Below are positions 14,001 through 25,900 of a stretch of 64,000 bases of DNA, in pieces. Both the position numbers and the translations under genes were made by a program. This DNA is from Chrysopilus asiliformis (Eukaryota; Arthropoda; Insecta; Diptera; Rhagionidae). The stretch is from NCBI GenBank assembly GCA_964034945.1, contig OZ035960.1, forward strand, positions 16,339,403 through 16,403,402, in the 5' to 3' direction. How positions within the stretch are numbered: the first letter of the stretch is position 1; each line of letters begins with the position of its first letter. Under the pieces are notes generated by a model, which was not told the DNA's origin, ran no database searches, and saw nothing but the letters and a program-made list of their open reading frames with translations.

Positions 14001-17000
14001 TCTGCCAAAATGCGAAAATATAATATCATCCAGTGATACTCTCTGCAAATACGAAATGACGCCATTGCTTAAATATTATGCTAGAGGATTTTTAAGTGCT
14101 TCACATGGATTCAGTGCACTGCAATATTTTTATATACCAAAACATGAAATGACCTCGCTTTTGACTGCCAGTAGAGAAGCAATGAAAACTTTCTCACGCT
14201 CGATGACGAGTTTCTCAGACTTTAAGAATCAGATTTATGATACCGTCGCCTGTAAATGGCTACAGGAAAATGAGAACATTTCCGCAGGATGGATGGTAAC
14301 TGAGCCGGTGGAAATCACCATAGGCGGAATATTTCCGATAACAGGAATTGGAAGTGCTTATAGTGGAATAGTACCTGCTGTTAAAATGGCCGTTAATGCT
14401 ATTAATAACAATTTATCAATTTTACCAAATTATAATTTAACAGTACTTGTCAATAATGGCGAATGTCGATCAGATATAGTTATGAAGACTTTTATACAAT
14501 ATTTTAATTTAGTAAAACCGCTGGCGGGTGTTTTGGGTCCTGCATGCAGTGAAACTGTTGAACCGATTGCAGGTAAATTTTTTCAGTGAATTATTTCTTG
14601 ATTAAAGTAGATTAAATTTGACCAACCTTTGATTTCTTTGTGAACATTCGTATTGAATGTGGCCTAATCGGAAGGAGTGCCATATCACCCAATTTTACTC
14701 AATACTTTTTGCTATCTTAATAGCACGGGTTTTTTGTTGGCATAAATGTGTCTGTTTGACTGTGTTTACATTGGGATTCACTTTGAGGCGGCACGTCTTT
14801 CCTCATTTCTCTGCCGTGTGCACACGGTTCGCTTTATCTGGATTCACTAACCGGTTTCACCAACAAAACTAGACACAGGTTTCAACGACCAGACTCAAAA
14901 ACCGGTTTGCGACCGATAATTTTAAGTGAATCTAAACTTCGACCGATAATTTTAAGTGAATCTAAACTTCGTTCGCTCCTTTTGGTTTCCCTTCCCACTG
15001 CGTCCCTCACCTTCACTTGGCCGGAGCGAAAGACGTTCCGCCTCAAAATGAATCCCAATGTAAACACAGTCTTTGTCTGTTCGCTTGTAACACGATTTGT
15101 AACAAAGGGTGGGTTTTAAGCTAAATACTAACCAAAAGCTCTCTTTCTGAACCGTTAAAACAAATTTGATTCGATTTTCAGTTGTAGGCATAGATATACT
15201 AGATCGCTCGATTTGCTGTCTCAAATGGTCCCATTTCAATACAGTTCAGTGAATCAAAACGAGTCAAGTAAGAGCAAGATAACCGTATGAAAATAAATAT
15301 AGTCCTCTCGTTTAAACCGTGAGCTGTCGAAGAAAAGTAGACTTTCGGAATGGTGTTGGCGCCTAAAGTTATTTGTTTGCGCCTAAAGTTAGTCTCAAAC
15401 GTGTGAAATTTGAATTTCGCGGCAAACTAAATTTGAATTTCGCGACCTTATACAGTTCAGTGGATGCGTTCAAGTACGATAAAGAGGGAAATACTTTTGG
15501 GACAATTTTTCAGCAGAGCTTTGTATGGTGACAGTTGTTCTATGGTATATAGTTCTGTGGTTGTAGGCAAATTGCATTGAACGAAAAATTTCTGCCCACT
15601 AAAATTGACCCTTGTCCCTTAAACCCCCTTCCCGGGTATCTCGAGGTATTTTCACGTCGTGTTGATCAGGTTTTTACCCCGTATTTCCTGGGAATTTCTG
15701 ACCTACTAAAATTAACCGGACGTCTGGCTTATAAATATTGCTTGTCTGTTGAACCTCTTGGACTTAATTTTGTTGTGGATTGCAGTCCGAGTAAAGCAGA
15801 AACCCGTAGGTCGACTCCTGGGAAGGAATTGAAAGCAGTCAGGGGCGAAACTTTTAGTTTTTTTTAAATTGACTTTTCAAATTACGTTTCTCTGCTTGGC
15901 TGGACTTTGCTCTCTCTCTGTCTCTCTCTCGGCACTACAACCGGTTACCGGTCTTGGCCTGCCGCAATGTCTTTCGCCAGAAGTGCCGGTCACGTGCCGA
16001 TGTCCTCCAGTTTTGCTCTATGAAATTTTAAAGAAAACCACTTTAATTAAGCTAATCAAAGAAGTTTTTTGCTTTCTCACATTTTTAATTTAAATTTTTT
16101 AAATTTTTCTTTCAGGCATTTCAAAACACACACGTATGGCTGTGATATCATATTCAGCCGAAGGAGCATCATTTATTGATCGTGACGCATATCCTTTCTT
16201 TTTTCGGACGATCGGATCGAATCGGCAGTATGAAACAGTTTATTTAAATCTATTCGAACGTCTTAAGTGGAGGCGAGTTGCCGCATTGACTGAAGATGGA
16301 CAAAAATATACTGAATATATTTCTCACATGGAAACCTTATTGAAACAAAACAATATGGAACTGATTACAAATCAAAAGTTCCCTCGGGATATTTCGGCTA
16401 CGGAAATGCGACGGGTAAATTATGAAAATTATATAAGTTATTTTCTTTAAACTGTGTTTTTTTGTTCTCAGCTTTTATTAGACTTGAAAAATAAAAATGC
16501 GCAAATAATAATAGCTGATATTTATAATGATGTCGCCCAAATGGTCATGTGTGAAGCGTTTCATCTAAAGGTGAGTAGAATTTGTTTAAACAAATTCGGG
16601 AATTGTTTGTCAAAACAATTAAATATTTGCTCTTTGTTTATTTATTGGTAATTATTTGCTCTTTGAAAGACAAGCGTTCCTCGATTTAACGTTTTTGTGC
16701 TAATGAAATTTTGCGTCGTATATCAAAACATCGTATATGAAGATCCTTAATTTTCTTTGTTATTCTTTGATGTTCTTTTGCGTGGAATTAATAGAGATGC
16801 AATTGCCTAATTATTGGCAAATTTAGAGAAAAGAAAGGTTGAAAAAATAAGCGTCTTTTCCACGTTTTTGTCGTCGTATGTCAAGGTCGGGAAGCTACGT
16901 ATATCCAAATTTGTTATACTGATATCATAAATCGAGAGACGTCGTCGTCGTTCTAAAAAATTCAAGGAAAATAGAAATTCTTTTTTACCTAAGTTCAAAT

Positions 17001-19857
17001 TGACATTAAATATATATGCATGTCGAATTAAACGAATAAAATATTTTCGCGACAAAAAATGGGAATGATCTGTAATCCAAATTACTTAAATTATTTTCTT
17101 TTAATTAATAAACATTGGTTTTCCCTATGAATTCTCTGTTTCTGTCTAGATGCAGTTAAATATTATTTCTCTGTGTAAAATTTAAAAGAAATTGCATCAG
17201 CAAAAAATAATTTACTTGAAATTATGTCACACTGATTGACAAAGACAATTATCATTAAATATGTGGAATCATTGGCCCATTTTCATTTGGACTTTGTAGA
17301 TGTTTGACCCAAGAACACTGAAACCAGGAAAGTTTTATAGTTGAATTTCAATGAAAGAATTTTTCACGTATTTTTATTTTATGCACATTTTTTTTTTGAA
17401 ATCAGCAAAAAATCAAATCTTGTAAAATAAGCAGCAAAGAAACCATTTAAAAAAAAAATAAGTTAAGGGACTGTCCATAAAAATCATCACACATTTAGTG
17501 GGAGGAGGTCTGGTTTGCGGTAGGGCGACGGCGCCGGCGGTATTAAATTCCATACAAAATATCACGCTTTGCAAGTGGGAGAAAATTCTAAAAGTGGTAG
17601 CTCTTGTTTTATGGACAGCCCTTAACAACTTTTCTTCACAAATTTTTAATAACCTCAGAAATATGTTATTTTTTTTAGATGACAGCATATAATGGCTATG
17701 TTTGGTTTCTTCCTGCCTGGCTATCAAAGACCTGGATAAGAGATTCTATATTTAACAAAAAAGAAAACATGAGTTGTTCGCCAGAAGAAATATTCGAAGT
17801 AGTTTAGAAAAACAGCAAAAATGAATCGGTTTTTTTAAAAATATAATATTTTTCAGGCAATAAATGGACATTTATCGTTAGCTCATAGTCCCTTCGGCAA
17901 TAAATCTGTTCCAATGCAGGAAAATAAGTCAATTGGCGAATGGTTAAACGATTTCAAACAATTCAATTCGGATGTTTCTGATTATACAGGATTCGCGTAT
18001 GATGCCGTGTGGGTGTATGCAAAAGCTCTGGACAAGCTCCTGCGGGAAGATCCGACAGCGATAAATGATCTTCGATCACCAAATACTGTAAATCGATTCG
18101 TCGATTTGATTTGGGCAACCGATTTTGAAGGTTTATCGGGAAGAATTCGTTTCGGAGAAGGTGGCTCCAGAGTGAATGACATTGACGTTTTACAGTGGAT
18201 CGATAAGTCCTTCAATGAGGTTGGTAAATATCTGCCGACATTTGATCAGGAAAGCTTGAAAATAATTGGCGGTGAGTTGGATCTGGACGAGACTTCAATC
18301 AAATGGTTATGGGAAAAAGGGCGTCCGAACGATGGAATGTTTGTATGCGCTATGGCGACCTTGGCGGAATTTTTAAATACCGATTGTGAAAATGTGACAA
18401 TTATTTTGACCACTTTATGCTGCTTTATCCTGGTTGTAATTGTCTCACTGGCATCATTTATGTTTTGGAAAAGTCGATATGATAAGAAACTCAAACAATC
18501 AGCGAAAGTTATGCGAAATTTTGGAATTGATCTTCTATCACCATCTGGAATGATGATCAACACTTTAGATAAGTGGGAGATTGCGAAGGATAAAGTCGTC
18601 ATCAATCGAAGACTAGGGGAAGGTGCCTTCGGTACGGTTTACGGTGGTGAGGCTCAAATCAATAACAATGAAGGTTGGACGGCGGTTGCTGTGAAGACTT
18701 TGAAAGTTGGCGCCACCACAGAGGACCGTTTGGACTTTTTGTCCGAAGCGGAAGCAATGAAGAGATTGGACCACAAGAATGTCGTCAAACTGTTGGGTGT
18801 CTGTTTGCAAACGGAGCCAATTTATACAATTATGGAATTTATGTTGTATGGTGATTTGAAAACTTATCTACTGGCGAGACGACACTTAGTCACTGAGAAA
18901 CTGACAGACGACTCCGATATAAGTCCGAAGCGTCTAACAATGATGTCACTAGACGTAGCTCGAGGTTTATCCTACTTAGCCGAACAGAAATACGTTCATC
19001 GGGATGTAGCCTGCCGGAATTGCTTGGTCAATGCCCACCGCGTAGTTAAATTGGGAGATTTTGGTATGGCGCGCCCAATGTTTGAGAATGACTACTACCG
19101 GTTCAATAGAAAAGGAATGCTTCCAGTTCGGTGGATGGCTCCGGAATCTTTGGCCCTAGGAGTGTTCACACCATCGTCAGATGTTTGGTCATTTGGGATT
19201 CTTCTGTATGAAATAATCACCTTCGGATCATTTCCGTATCAAGGACTAACGAATAACGAAGTCCTTGAGTTTATAAAAAGTGGTAAATCTTTACAGATAC
19301 CAACCGGTACTAAGCCACATTTAGAGAATTTAATCAAAGCCTGTTGGTATCAGGAATATAAAAGTCGACCGTCTGCTTCGGAAATTGTTGAATACATTTC
19401 GAATTATCCGCGTCTGCTAACTCCCTGCCTAGATGTACCTCTCTCCTCAGTACAAATGCCCGAAACTGAAAGTGATCAAATGGAACTACTGCCACGTTCT
19501 CATCGACGACCAAATGCACAACAAAATCTCGATATTCTCGCCCGTGCATCGAATATCAACAATTTCGATCAGACGGAATACAGTCGACGATTTGGCAATG
19601 GATCGTTTATTGATGGACCTTTCGGTATGTCGAATATGAATGTCCCCCCGGATTCTGTCTCGAATGATGAGAACACTGTTAATTCGTACAGCCAAATGGA
19701 GCCATTGCTCCAACCAAATCATGAGATCTCAGATAATAATCTCAATCTAAGTAGATACGTTCCAATGGATAGAAGATCGCGACAGAATAACAATGTGGCC
19801 AGGGATTGCCAACAAGATGCTGTTGATTGTTTAATCCAAGGTACCACAGATCTGTAA
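8048..19857 (+). CDS. vkr: Venus kinase receptor (VFT-TM-tyrosine kinase)
   Basis: Single-pass receptor tyrosine kinase with a Venus-flytrap ectodomain; mosquito VKR is known to mediate ovary ecdysteroidogenic hormone signalling. Eight exons join in frame with GT-AG introns to 1324 residues: 8048-8171, 13114-13318, 13374-13646, 13719-14572, 16116-16414, 16472-16570, 17679-17798, 17857-19857. Seen: a hydrophobic signal peptide (MNWISCIAGFCILLVF); an N-terminal region of about 370 residues; the VFT/ANF-receptor domain from about 400 (GGIFPITGIGSAYSG); a TM helix near 838-863; a kinase with GEGAFG (about 911), VAVK, HRDVACRN (about 1038), DFG and an insulin-receptor-like NDYYR activation loop followed by WMAPES. 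TM and kinase share the single last exon. A poly(A) signal AATAAA lies at 20177. Intron 1 (4.9 kb) holds two Helitrons, a DINE-1-like copy and a MITE. The weak point is the exon 7 donor, GTAGTT. Confidence 0.93.
8439..9056 (+). mobile_element. Non-autonomous Helitron
   Basis: Starts TCTATATATAAAAAATCG after an A and ends with the GC-rich hairpin CCGGCAACGACGGG, 8 nt, then TTAG before a T. This fits Helitron structure (5' TC, hairpin, 3' CTAG, A|T insertion) with one change in CTAG. Internally a module with GCTGATCACGAAT and AAGGATAACG recurs. It lies in intron 1 of the receptor gene. Confidence 0.7.
9774..10326 (+). mobile_element. DINE-1-like element, full length
   Basis: One of the best-preserved copies: head TATACCCGTATGGTGAAACC, a GTCC/GTCT core at about 9906-9942, an intact GGGGGGTACCCCCC palindrome, inner subterminal repeat ATCACCATACGGGT, tail hairpin and end GCTTTTGTTATG. 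It sits in intron 1 of the venus kinase receptor. Confidence 0.9.
10327..11065. other. Intronic DNA, nothing recognised
   Basis: Part of intron 1 of the venus kinase receptor gene, between a DINE-1-like copy and a Helitron. I see no exon, repeat or RNA gene here. Confidence 0.4.
11066..11515 (-). mobile_element. Non-autonomous Helitron, second subfamily
   Basis: Minus-strand 3' end is the hairpin CCGGGCGAAGCCGG followed by GTCCAAATTCTAG and then T. The 5' end region on that strand is TATAAAAATGAGTTGG next to a GTCT repeat at about 11474-11497. Same subfamily as 21100-21580. The exact 5' base is uncertain. Confidence 0.6.
12272..12735. mobile_element. GC-rich TIR MITE in receptor intron 1
   Basis: Ends ATGCGGCGGTCACACGACG and, inverted, ATGCTGCGGTTACAGGACG, both continuing into CTGTTTTGCCAGC; a 32-bp TIR with few mismatches. 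The interior is rich in AGCAGC/CCAGCGCTA words and much more GC-rich than the flanks. No coding capacity. Confidence 0.6.
14748..15087. mobile_element. Inverted-repeat element with 30-bp tandem duplication
   Basis: Arms of about 50 bp (14748-14801 and about 15026-15087) share GTGTTTACATTGGGATTCA and TTTGAGGCGG in inverted orientation. Between them a 30-bp unit beginning CGACCGATAATTTTAAG is repeated exactly twice (14910-14939, 14940-14969). It lies in the 1.5-kb intron between receptor exons 4 and 5 and is probably a MITE. Confidence 0.5.
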
Positions 19858-20648
19858 TAGATAGTTATACTTACTTTTTGTTATAATAGAAAATACAAAT
19901 TTTGAATTATGTTAATTTATTCTATAGTAATATTTACTATACATTTAGAATTATTAATAATTAATTTAGTTAGGAAAAATTTTTGAATTGTATAAATTTT
20001 CCTTATAACGTTAAGTTACCATAAAGACTGATTTCATTTTCTAAATATTTTTTTATTTATGGATTTTTTTAAAAATATGAAATGAAAAGTACACTTTCAT
20101 AGAAGTTTAGTTTTAATAGAATTTTTTTTATGAAGAAGAAACATTAGACAATATTTTCCATTGAAATTTGAATTGAAATAAATAAGAAAAGTTTTAATTA
20201 AAACTAATATTGTTTTTTTTAAATGTATTTTACATTTCTTGAAAGTCCAATTGGAATTTAATTTCGTTTTTATGAAATCCACTCCCAGTGGCGTTACTAG
20301 AAATTCTGAGAACTGAGAAAATTTTTTGTGGATCCTCTAAGAATTAAAATTTCTGTTGAATGGTTTTCCAATTAGTGGGAATTTGAGGACCTTTGATCCC
20401 TTAAAATTACTATAAAACCTGAAGGATTTCACTTGCGGGGAAAGGCGGAAGAAAACAAATTTATTGCGAATTTAAAAAAAAGATCCTGAAACTCATTGAA
20501 AAAGGCGAAATTTTTCCACAAGAATGCGATTTAACTTTTAAAACTAATAATTGTAAATTTACAGCGGCTTTTGCAGATCCGAAAAAACATATCATCCTAA
20601 ATTTTAAAAAATTTCAACAGACGGACCTTACTGAACTTTTTTGGTATA
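19858..20648. other. 3' flank of venus kinase receptor gene
   Basis: AT-rich, without a further gene. AATAAA at 20177-20182, about 320 bp after the stop, is a plausible poly(A) signal. A word CAGTGGCGTTACTAG near 20287 looks like the end of a worn transposon. Confidence 0.4.
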
Positions 20649-21099
20649 CTAGCAGACCCTTCGTTGTCAGCTTAAAGTTTTTTGTATAAATCGTAGAATG
20701 CCAAAAAACCATGAATAACTTAAAAACTTTTGGGAAAAAACGTTATCCTTACCCCGAAAACCTCTTAATACCAATTTTTTCGAGAAAAATTGGAAAAAGG
20801 ATATTTGCGTTATTCTAGCAGGACTTTCTAATTCAAGTCTTGAATTTCTAACACCGGATTCGTGATCAGTGACCCCGAAAACCCCTAATGTCATTTTTCC
20901 CCGGCAAAAATGGGAAAAAGGATATTTGCGTTATCCTTACAGGTTTCAAATTTTGGAAATCTAACATAGCTCAAAATCTGCTCCAGGCAACGTAGATCAT
21001 TTTGCAAAAAACCGCGTAAAAATCGGTCTAGTAGTTTTTGAGTTTTGTAATCTCAAACCAACAGACCAACCAACAAACTTCCATTTTTATATATTAAGA
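20649..21099 (-). mobile_element. Non-autonomous Helitron
   Basis: Minus-strand 5' end TCTTAATATATAAAAATGG at 21099, 3' end GGGTCTGCTAG at 20649 followed by T. The interior shares the AAGGATAACG and GATCACGAATCCGG module with 8439-9056 and 51439-52682. It abuts the next Helitron base to base. Confidence 0.65.
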
Positions 21100-21580
21100 C
21101 TAGCTTGCATACCTGACGTTGCCGGGTTAAGTTTTTTCAATTTTTTTTTTATGATCTATGTTGGAGCTAAACTTCAGGCCAATCGGCTCGGTAGTGTCCC
21201 CGCGAAAGGGTAATATAGAGGAAGAGCTAAGTTTTGAGATCACTTTACCCCCTCCCTCTACTCCCCCACCTCTCGGGCTACTTTTTAATGGGTCTAAGTT
21301 GGGGCTTGACCCCCGACGAACATCTATGCTAAATTTCAGCCCAATCGAAAGAGTAACATAGAGGAAAAACTAAGTTTCGAGATTACTTTACCCCCTACCC
21401 TTACTCCCCTCCCCTTAATCCTCTCCCCTTACTCCCCTACCCCCCGCGATACTTTTCCGTATGCCTATGTTGGAACCAGAACTACCACAGACACTCATGC
21501 CAAATTTCAAGTCAATCGGTTCAGCCGTTTTTGCGTGAAAGAGGAGCAGACAGACAGACAGACACCAACTCATTTTTATA
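21100..21580 (-). mobile_element. Non-autonomous Helitron, second subfamily
   Basis: The minus-strand 3' end is CCCGGCAACGTCAGGTATGC then AAGCTAG; CTAG is 21100-21103 and the following T is the first base of the neighbouring Helitron. The (ACAG)n stretch at 21546-21563 and the polypyrimidine TACCCCCTCCC blocks match the copy at 11066-11515. Confidence 0.6.
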
Positions 21581-21757
21581 GTCACCCCTATTCCCGGAAC
21601 CGGCGGAACGTGTATACGCCATGCAAGTTTTATCTCGATCGAATGAAATTTTCTTATTCTAGTAGACGTAGAAACGCAGTTTTATTCAGCCCCACGCTGA
21701 CAATTTTGACAGTTTTGCTGATTTGATACGCATGAAGTTTTATTTGTTCAATTAAAT

Positions 21758-21878
21758 CAGCGGTGGCCAACCCGCGGCCCGCGGGCCGCATGCGGCCCGA
21801 GACGTTTGAAAATGCGGCCCGCCAAAAAAAATGAATCATCAGATTGGCCCGTGGAACGATTTGCGTTGGCCAGGCCTG
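21758..21878. mobile_element. hAT MITE with exact 8-bp target duplication
   Basis: Starts CAGCGGTGGCCAACC, ends inverted as CAGGCCTGGCCAACG, and is flanked on both sides by AATTAAAT (21750-21757 and 21879-21886). The inner GCGGCCCGCGGGCCGCATGC sequence is typical of hAT ends. Size 121 bp, nested in the 21581-22500 element. Confidence 0.85.
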
Positions 21879-21944
21879 AATTAAATGATTGTAATACTGC
21901 GTCTAGTTAGTTTTTCCTGACCTTCAAAACTTATATTTAGTTAA

Positions 21945-22230
21945 CACGTTGACGGACAGTTGCGTCTATAGCCGTCAAGTTCAAGTTCACTATGTGACAT
22001 GACGGCAATAGCCGTCCAATACGAAACGGTCGTTTTTAGACACTGCGGCTGTAGCAGCACAAATGTGCATTTACCAGCGTACAAGTAGAAGCCTAGTGTC
22101 ATGTTTTCGAAAAAAAATTTAGTATGCAAGGTTAACACATTGAGTATGCACGTGGTTGTGAACGGAGTAGTGCGATCTTGTTTTAGTGTCAATTTTCGAA
22201 TTTCACTTGTTTCTACTGTCCGTCAACGTG
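21945..22230. mobile_element. piggyBac-type MITE
   Basis: Flanked by TTAA (21941-21944 and 22231-22234). The TIRs are CACGTTGACGGACAGT and its exact reverse complement. TTAA targets are the piggyBac hallmark. Size 286 bp, nested in the 21581-22500 element. Confidence 0.75.
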
Positions 22231-22925
22231 TTAAAATTCATTGAATGTATAAATAAAATTCACATTTTTATTCAAACTTTCTATTTAATTGATTGATCCC
22301 GCAACGATTTACTCGCGGGAAATAAATGTATGGAAAAGTCAAAACATTCGCGGGTGCGTTTAGTGTAATACCGAAAGTAAAACGTTTTCAGCACCACGGC
22401 ACACGCCGGGACAATTGCGTTTAGCAGAATGCAAATTTTCTGCGGGAAGCGCCAAATCCCGCGGCGAACACGTCCCGCCGGTTACGGGAATGGGGCTGAG
22501 TATGATGCCTGAGAGCTATTAATTCAATTTTCGAAATACGTGCTCTTCGACTTTTTAACTTGGATGAGAGATGAAGACTGAAATTACAGGCAATAATTAG
22601 CAAAGATTTTCAAATGTTAATATAATAGAAATTTTATGAAAACTAAAAAAACGGCTTATCAAAAAGAACTGTTCTTATGTCAAAATGGACTGCAATTTTC
22701 TTAGAAAACTAAATAAAATATTTAAAAAAATCTTTTACACAAGATTTTTCACCTATTTTTTGAATTATAGGTTTAAGAGTAAATATTTGATATTTTATGA
22801 TTTTTGCAAACTAGAATTAAAGTTTCTACATTCGCTTTGAAAACTAAAAGTATGCAATGTCTAATAGTATTTCAGAATTATAAAAGCTACAAAAAAATTT
22901 AGCTATCTATCAAAAAATTAAGAAA

Positions 22926-22979
22926 CTATGATGTAAACTGCACCAAAATCACTAAGTATGTCGTGGCAGCACCGGTTAT
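22926..22979 (-). CDS. Shared terminal exon (TM7) of minus Gr28-like locus
   Basis: Follows the acceptor TTTCAG and encodes ITGAATTYLVILVQFTS then TAG. TYLVILVQF is the conserved C-terminal Gr motif. Its shortness hides it from simple reading-frame scans; it was found by matching the plus-locus counterpart at 44391-44462. Confidence 0.85.
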   Translation of the reverse strand: MTGAATTYLVILVQFTS

Positions 22980-25900
22980 CTGAAATGGGTTTAGTTTTTA
23001 CATAAATATTTTAAATATATTTTCAACACAGCGTACCGTAAACAACAATGTACGATCTAAGGGAAACAATCCAGCAGCTGTGAATCGAACCTTTCTATGA
23101 ATTAATTGCATAGAGAAGACTGCTAATTTCTCACGAAGTTCAGGATCTTTTGTTGAGTTGATTAAATTGTGTACATAAATCGGGGTACTATCGCTCTAAA
23201 AAATAATGAAAATTACCAAATTGTAAATAATTTAAATTATTTGAATTAATACCTGATTCATGGTGGAGCTACTCCCTTGAACAATAGTGAAAATCGCCAA
23301 CACGTAAAGTATAAGTTGACATGAAAAGAATCCAATAAATTCACCTGTTTCAAAATTAATTTCCTTTCGTCCTTGTCCGAGAATTATTTCCAAGATGTAA
23401 TATGCATTAAAAACGATAATCAAAAATGAGATTGTTATGATTGTAAGCATTTGATTAGTGAAATATTTATCAGCTATTGAGCATGCGTCGCAGAGAGAGC
23501 TATGGATTTTGCAGGTTTCTTCAATAATATCCTGTGGACTTCTTTGAACCGTCGAGAAAACTGAAAAATGTTCCAAATGCTTGGCGTTAAGTGATTTCAC
23601 TTGTTTCCGGTCCGGTTTATCTTTGCCAGTTAAAGTGTTTTGTAAGTTTATCAGTACCTGAAATACAAAAATATATAAAATGAGTTTTGAATAAATTATA
23701 CTTGTAACGAAACATAATTTAAAAAAAATAGAAGATTCAAAAAACAAAACTATTAGAATACCTCATTTAAAGTTTTAAATCTTAGTTCAGCGCATCGCGT
23801 GATGTGAAAGAATGTGGCGACCACAATTGAATTTAACATATGAGGTAGAAAAAAAGCCGTAAATATTGAAAACGGCGGATTTATTTCCAAAAACTTTAAC
23901 ATTAAAATGCTAACAACAAGAAATCCAAAGTTAAGAACAACTATAACGCCTAATGTGATAAAAGAGAATCTTAGAATTTTTTTATGATTAAGTGTTGCTC
24001 CAAGACTAATGAATTCCTGGTCAATTTCGGCAAAATCCTGCAAACACGAGACTAGAATATTTCTTCCGAAAAAACTGCATCCGTAAAGGGAAAACACGGC
24101 TACTAAGCCCAGTATAAGATGAAGCATTTCACCAACTTCTGATATGTTAGTTTTAATAAAATGCCCGATAATAGTTTCATGTTTACAAATTGATACAGTA
24201 TAGCAATAGACGAATGCGACCACATGCAATAAAATATTAATATATGCCCATTTTGTAACTCTGAGATCTCGCCTATCTGATTCAGGTTCATATATGCGAA
24301 AAGGACTCAATCCTAGTAAAAAGGTCCACAACCAAAGAAACCACAACGATTCGTATATGTCCGATGGATTTAAAAGTCGCGTGAATAAGTGGTTCATTAT
24401 TGATTTAAAGATTTTAAACGTCCACTTTTCTAAGCTTCACAAAGTTATCCTTCTGTCAAAAATCACTTTTATTAACTGAGCTCATTTTCTAAAAGCATTA
24501 TTATTTTATATGCATAGAGTTTTGGATTTGTTGGATTACTATCTCTGTATAATTTCATTAAAAATTTATGAGAGGTCGGAATATTGACCAAATCATATAT
24601 GCATCTGTAATTAAATGGGTCTATTTACGAAGCGGATTATAGAGAAAGTTTTTTGAAAAATAAAACAACTGGAAAAAAGTTAGTGTGTAATTAAATTTAG
24701 TTAATAAATTAATAAGTTTGATAGACTTCATAAAATTAGTTTATAATCTCTATATGAGAATCGTAATAAAAGTAGTATAGAATATTTAAAAAACCGTTTG
24801 TAAAGCATCGAATCAATATTCGTACACAAAAAACGAACTACACTCTAGAAAATTTTATTGTAATTTTACTACTAAAATAGTAGGAAACTATTTTCCTACT
24901 ATAATAGTAGTAAAATTAAACCGAGTCGTAATGGCTTAAAAGCTATGCATTTTTACTCATTTTGTGGCCTACAAAAGCCACTTTTACGGGGGAACTTTAA
25001 ACTAAATAAGAAGTAAAAGTACAATACTGGTGTAATTTTACGACACTTTTTGTTTAAAATTAAACCGAAAATAGTGTAATAACTACCATGGGTGTTTAAA
25101 ATTACCACATTTTTGTTGTAATTTTCCTCTTATTTGGTAGCAAAACCATAGAATAAGGAATATATAGAAAAAACTCTGCCGAACAAATTTTTGACAAATT
25201 TCCCCTTCGAAGGGGGGAAACATGTCCCTATCATTCACTAGCTACGGCCTAAAAGTTAATTACTTTTAGACTAGGGAGCACGAAGCAGAGAGAACATTTT
25301 CTAATCATTTTCGTCGTATCTATTCAATGAGATGGAGGAATCGAATGGATAATTTTTTCCGTGTTTTCTCTAAAAATTTGTTCTAAGAGTTTATTCTCTA
25401 GATTATTTGTTCTCTGGCAAAACCGCGTCTTAAGGTGTAATTTTACGACATTTTTTGTTTAAAATTACACCGAAAATGGTATTAGAATTTCTCGGCTTAT
25501 ACGGTCTGCAAAAACAAAAAATAGTAATTATATTACTATAGCGGATGTTTTCACATCCAAATTTCCCCCCAACAGGTCGGGCATGGCTGCCCAGAAAACC
25601 TATCACGAGCCTGTTGTATGGACGCTGGCTCACCGTCATCAGAGCCTGCTTTACCAGCTTCCACGCAGGATTTTGGTGGAGTAAAACTTGATTCGAGTAT
25701 TTATACTCCGATGCCACAAACCTTATGCGAATTATAAGGTCAAGGCAACATAGCTCCATCAAGCCAGAGCGAATATCCGTCAACTACATTGTGAAATAAT
25801 GAAATTGTCCGTTCAATCATGCAAAAATACCCTGTGAGCGTGTTTTTACACCAAAATGAGAGTAAAAATATGAATATTGGTCGAAATTTTACGCAAGGTT

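Larger units (their letters stand above)
21581..22500. mobile_element. 920-bp TA-flanked TIR element
   Basis: The left end GTCACCCCTATTCCCGGAAC and inverted right end CTCAGCCCCATTCCCGTAAC continue similarly for about 33 bp (ACCGGCGG-ACGTGT). TA precedes (21579-21580) and follows (22501-22502), as for Tc1/mariner/pogo-type elements. It carries two nested MITEs and no transposase frame. Confidence 0.6.

Noticed and set aside
17914..19857. Reading the kinase exon as a stand-alone insulin-receptor-like gene
   Set aside because: The kinase does resemble the insulin receptor, but the exon continues a Venus-flytrap ectodomain and upstream exons join it in frame, which defines a venus kinase receptor.
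25430..25783. 117-codon minus frame in the TIR element considered as a host gene
   Set aside because: It lies wholly within a TA-flanked element that interrupts an older repeat, so any coding capacity would belong to the element.
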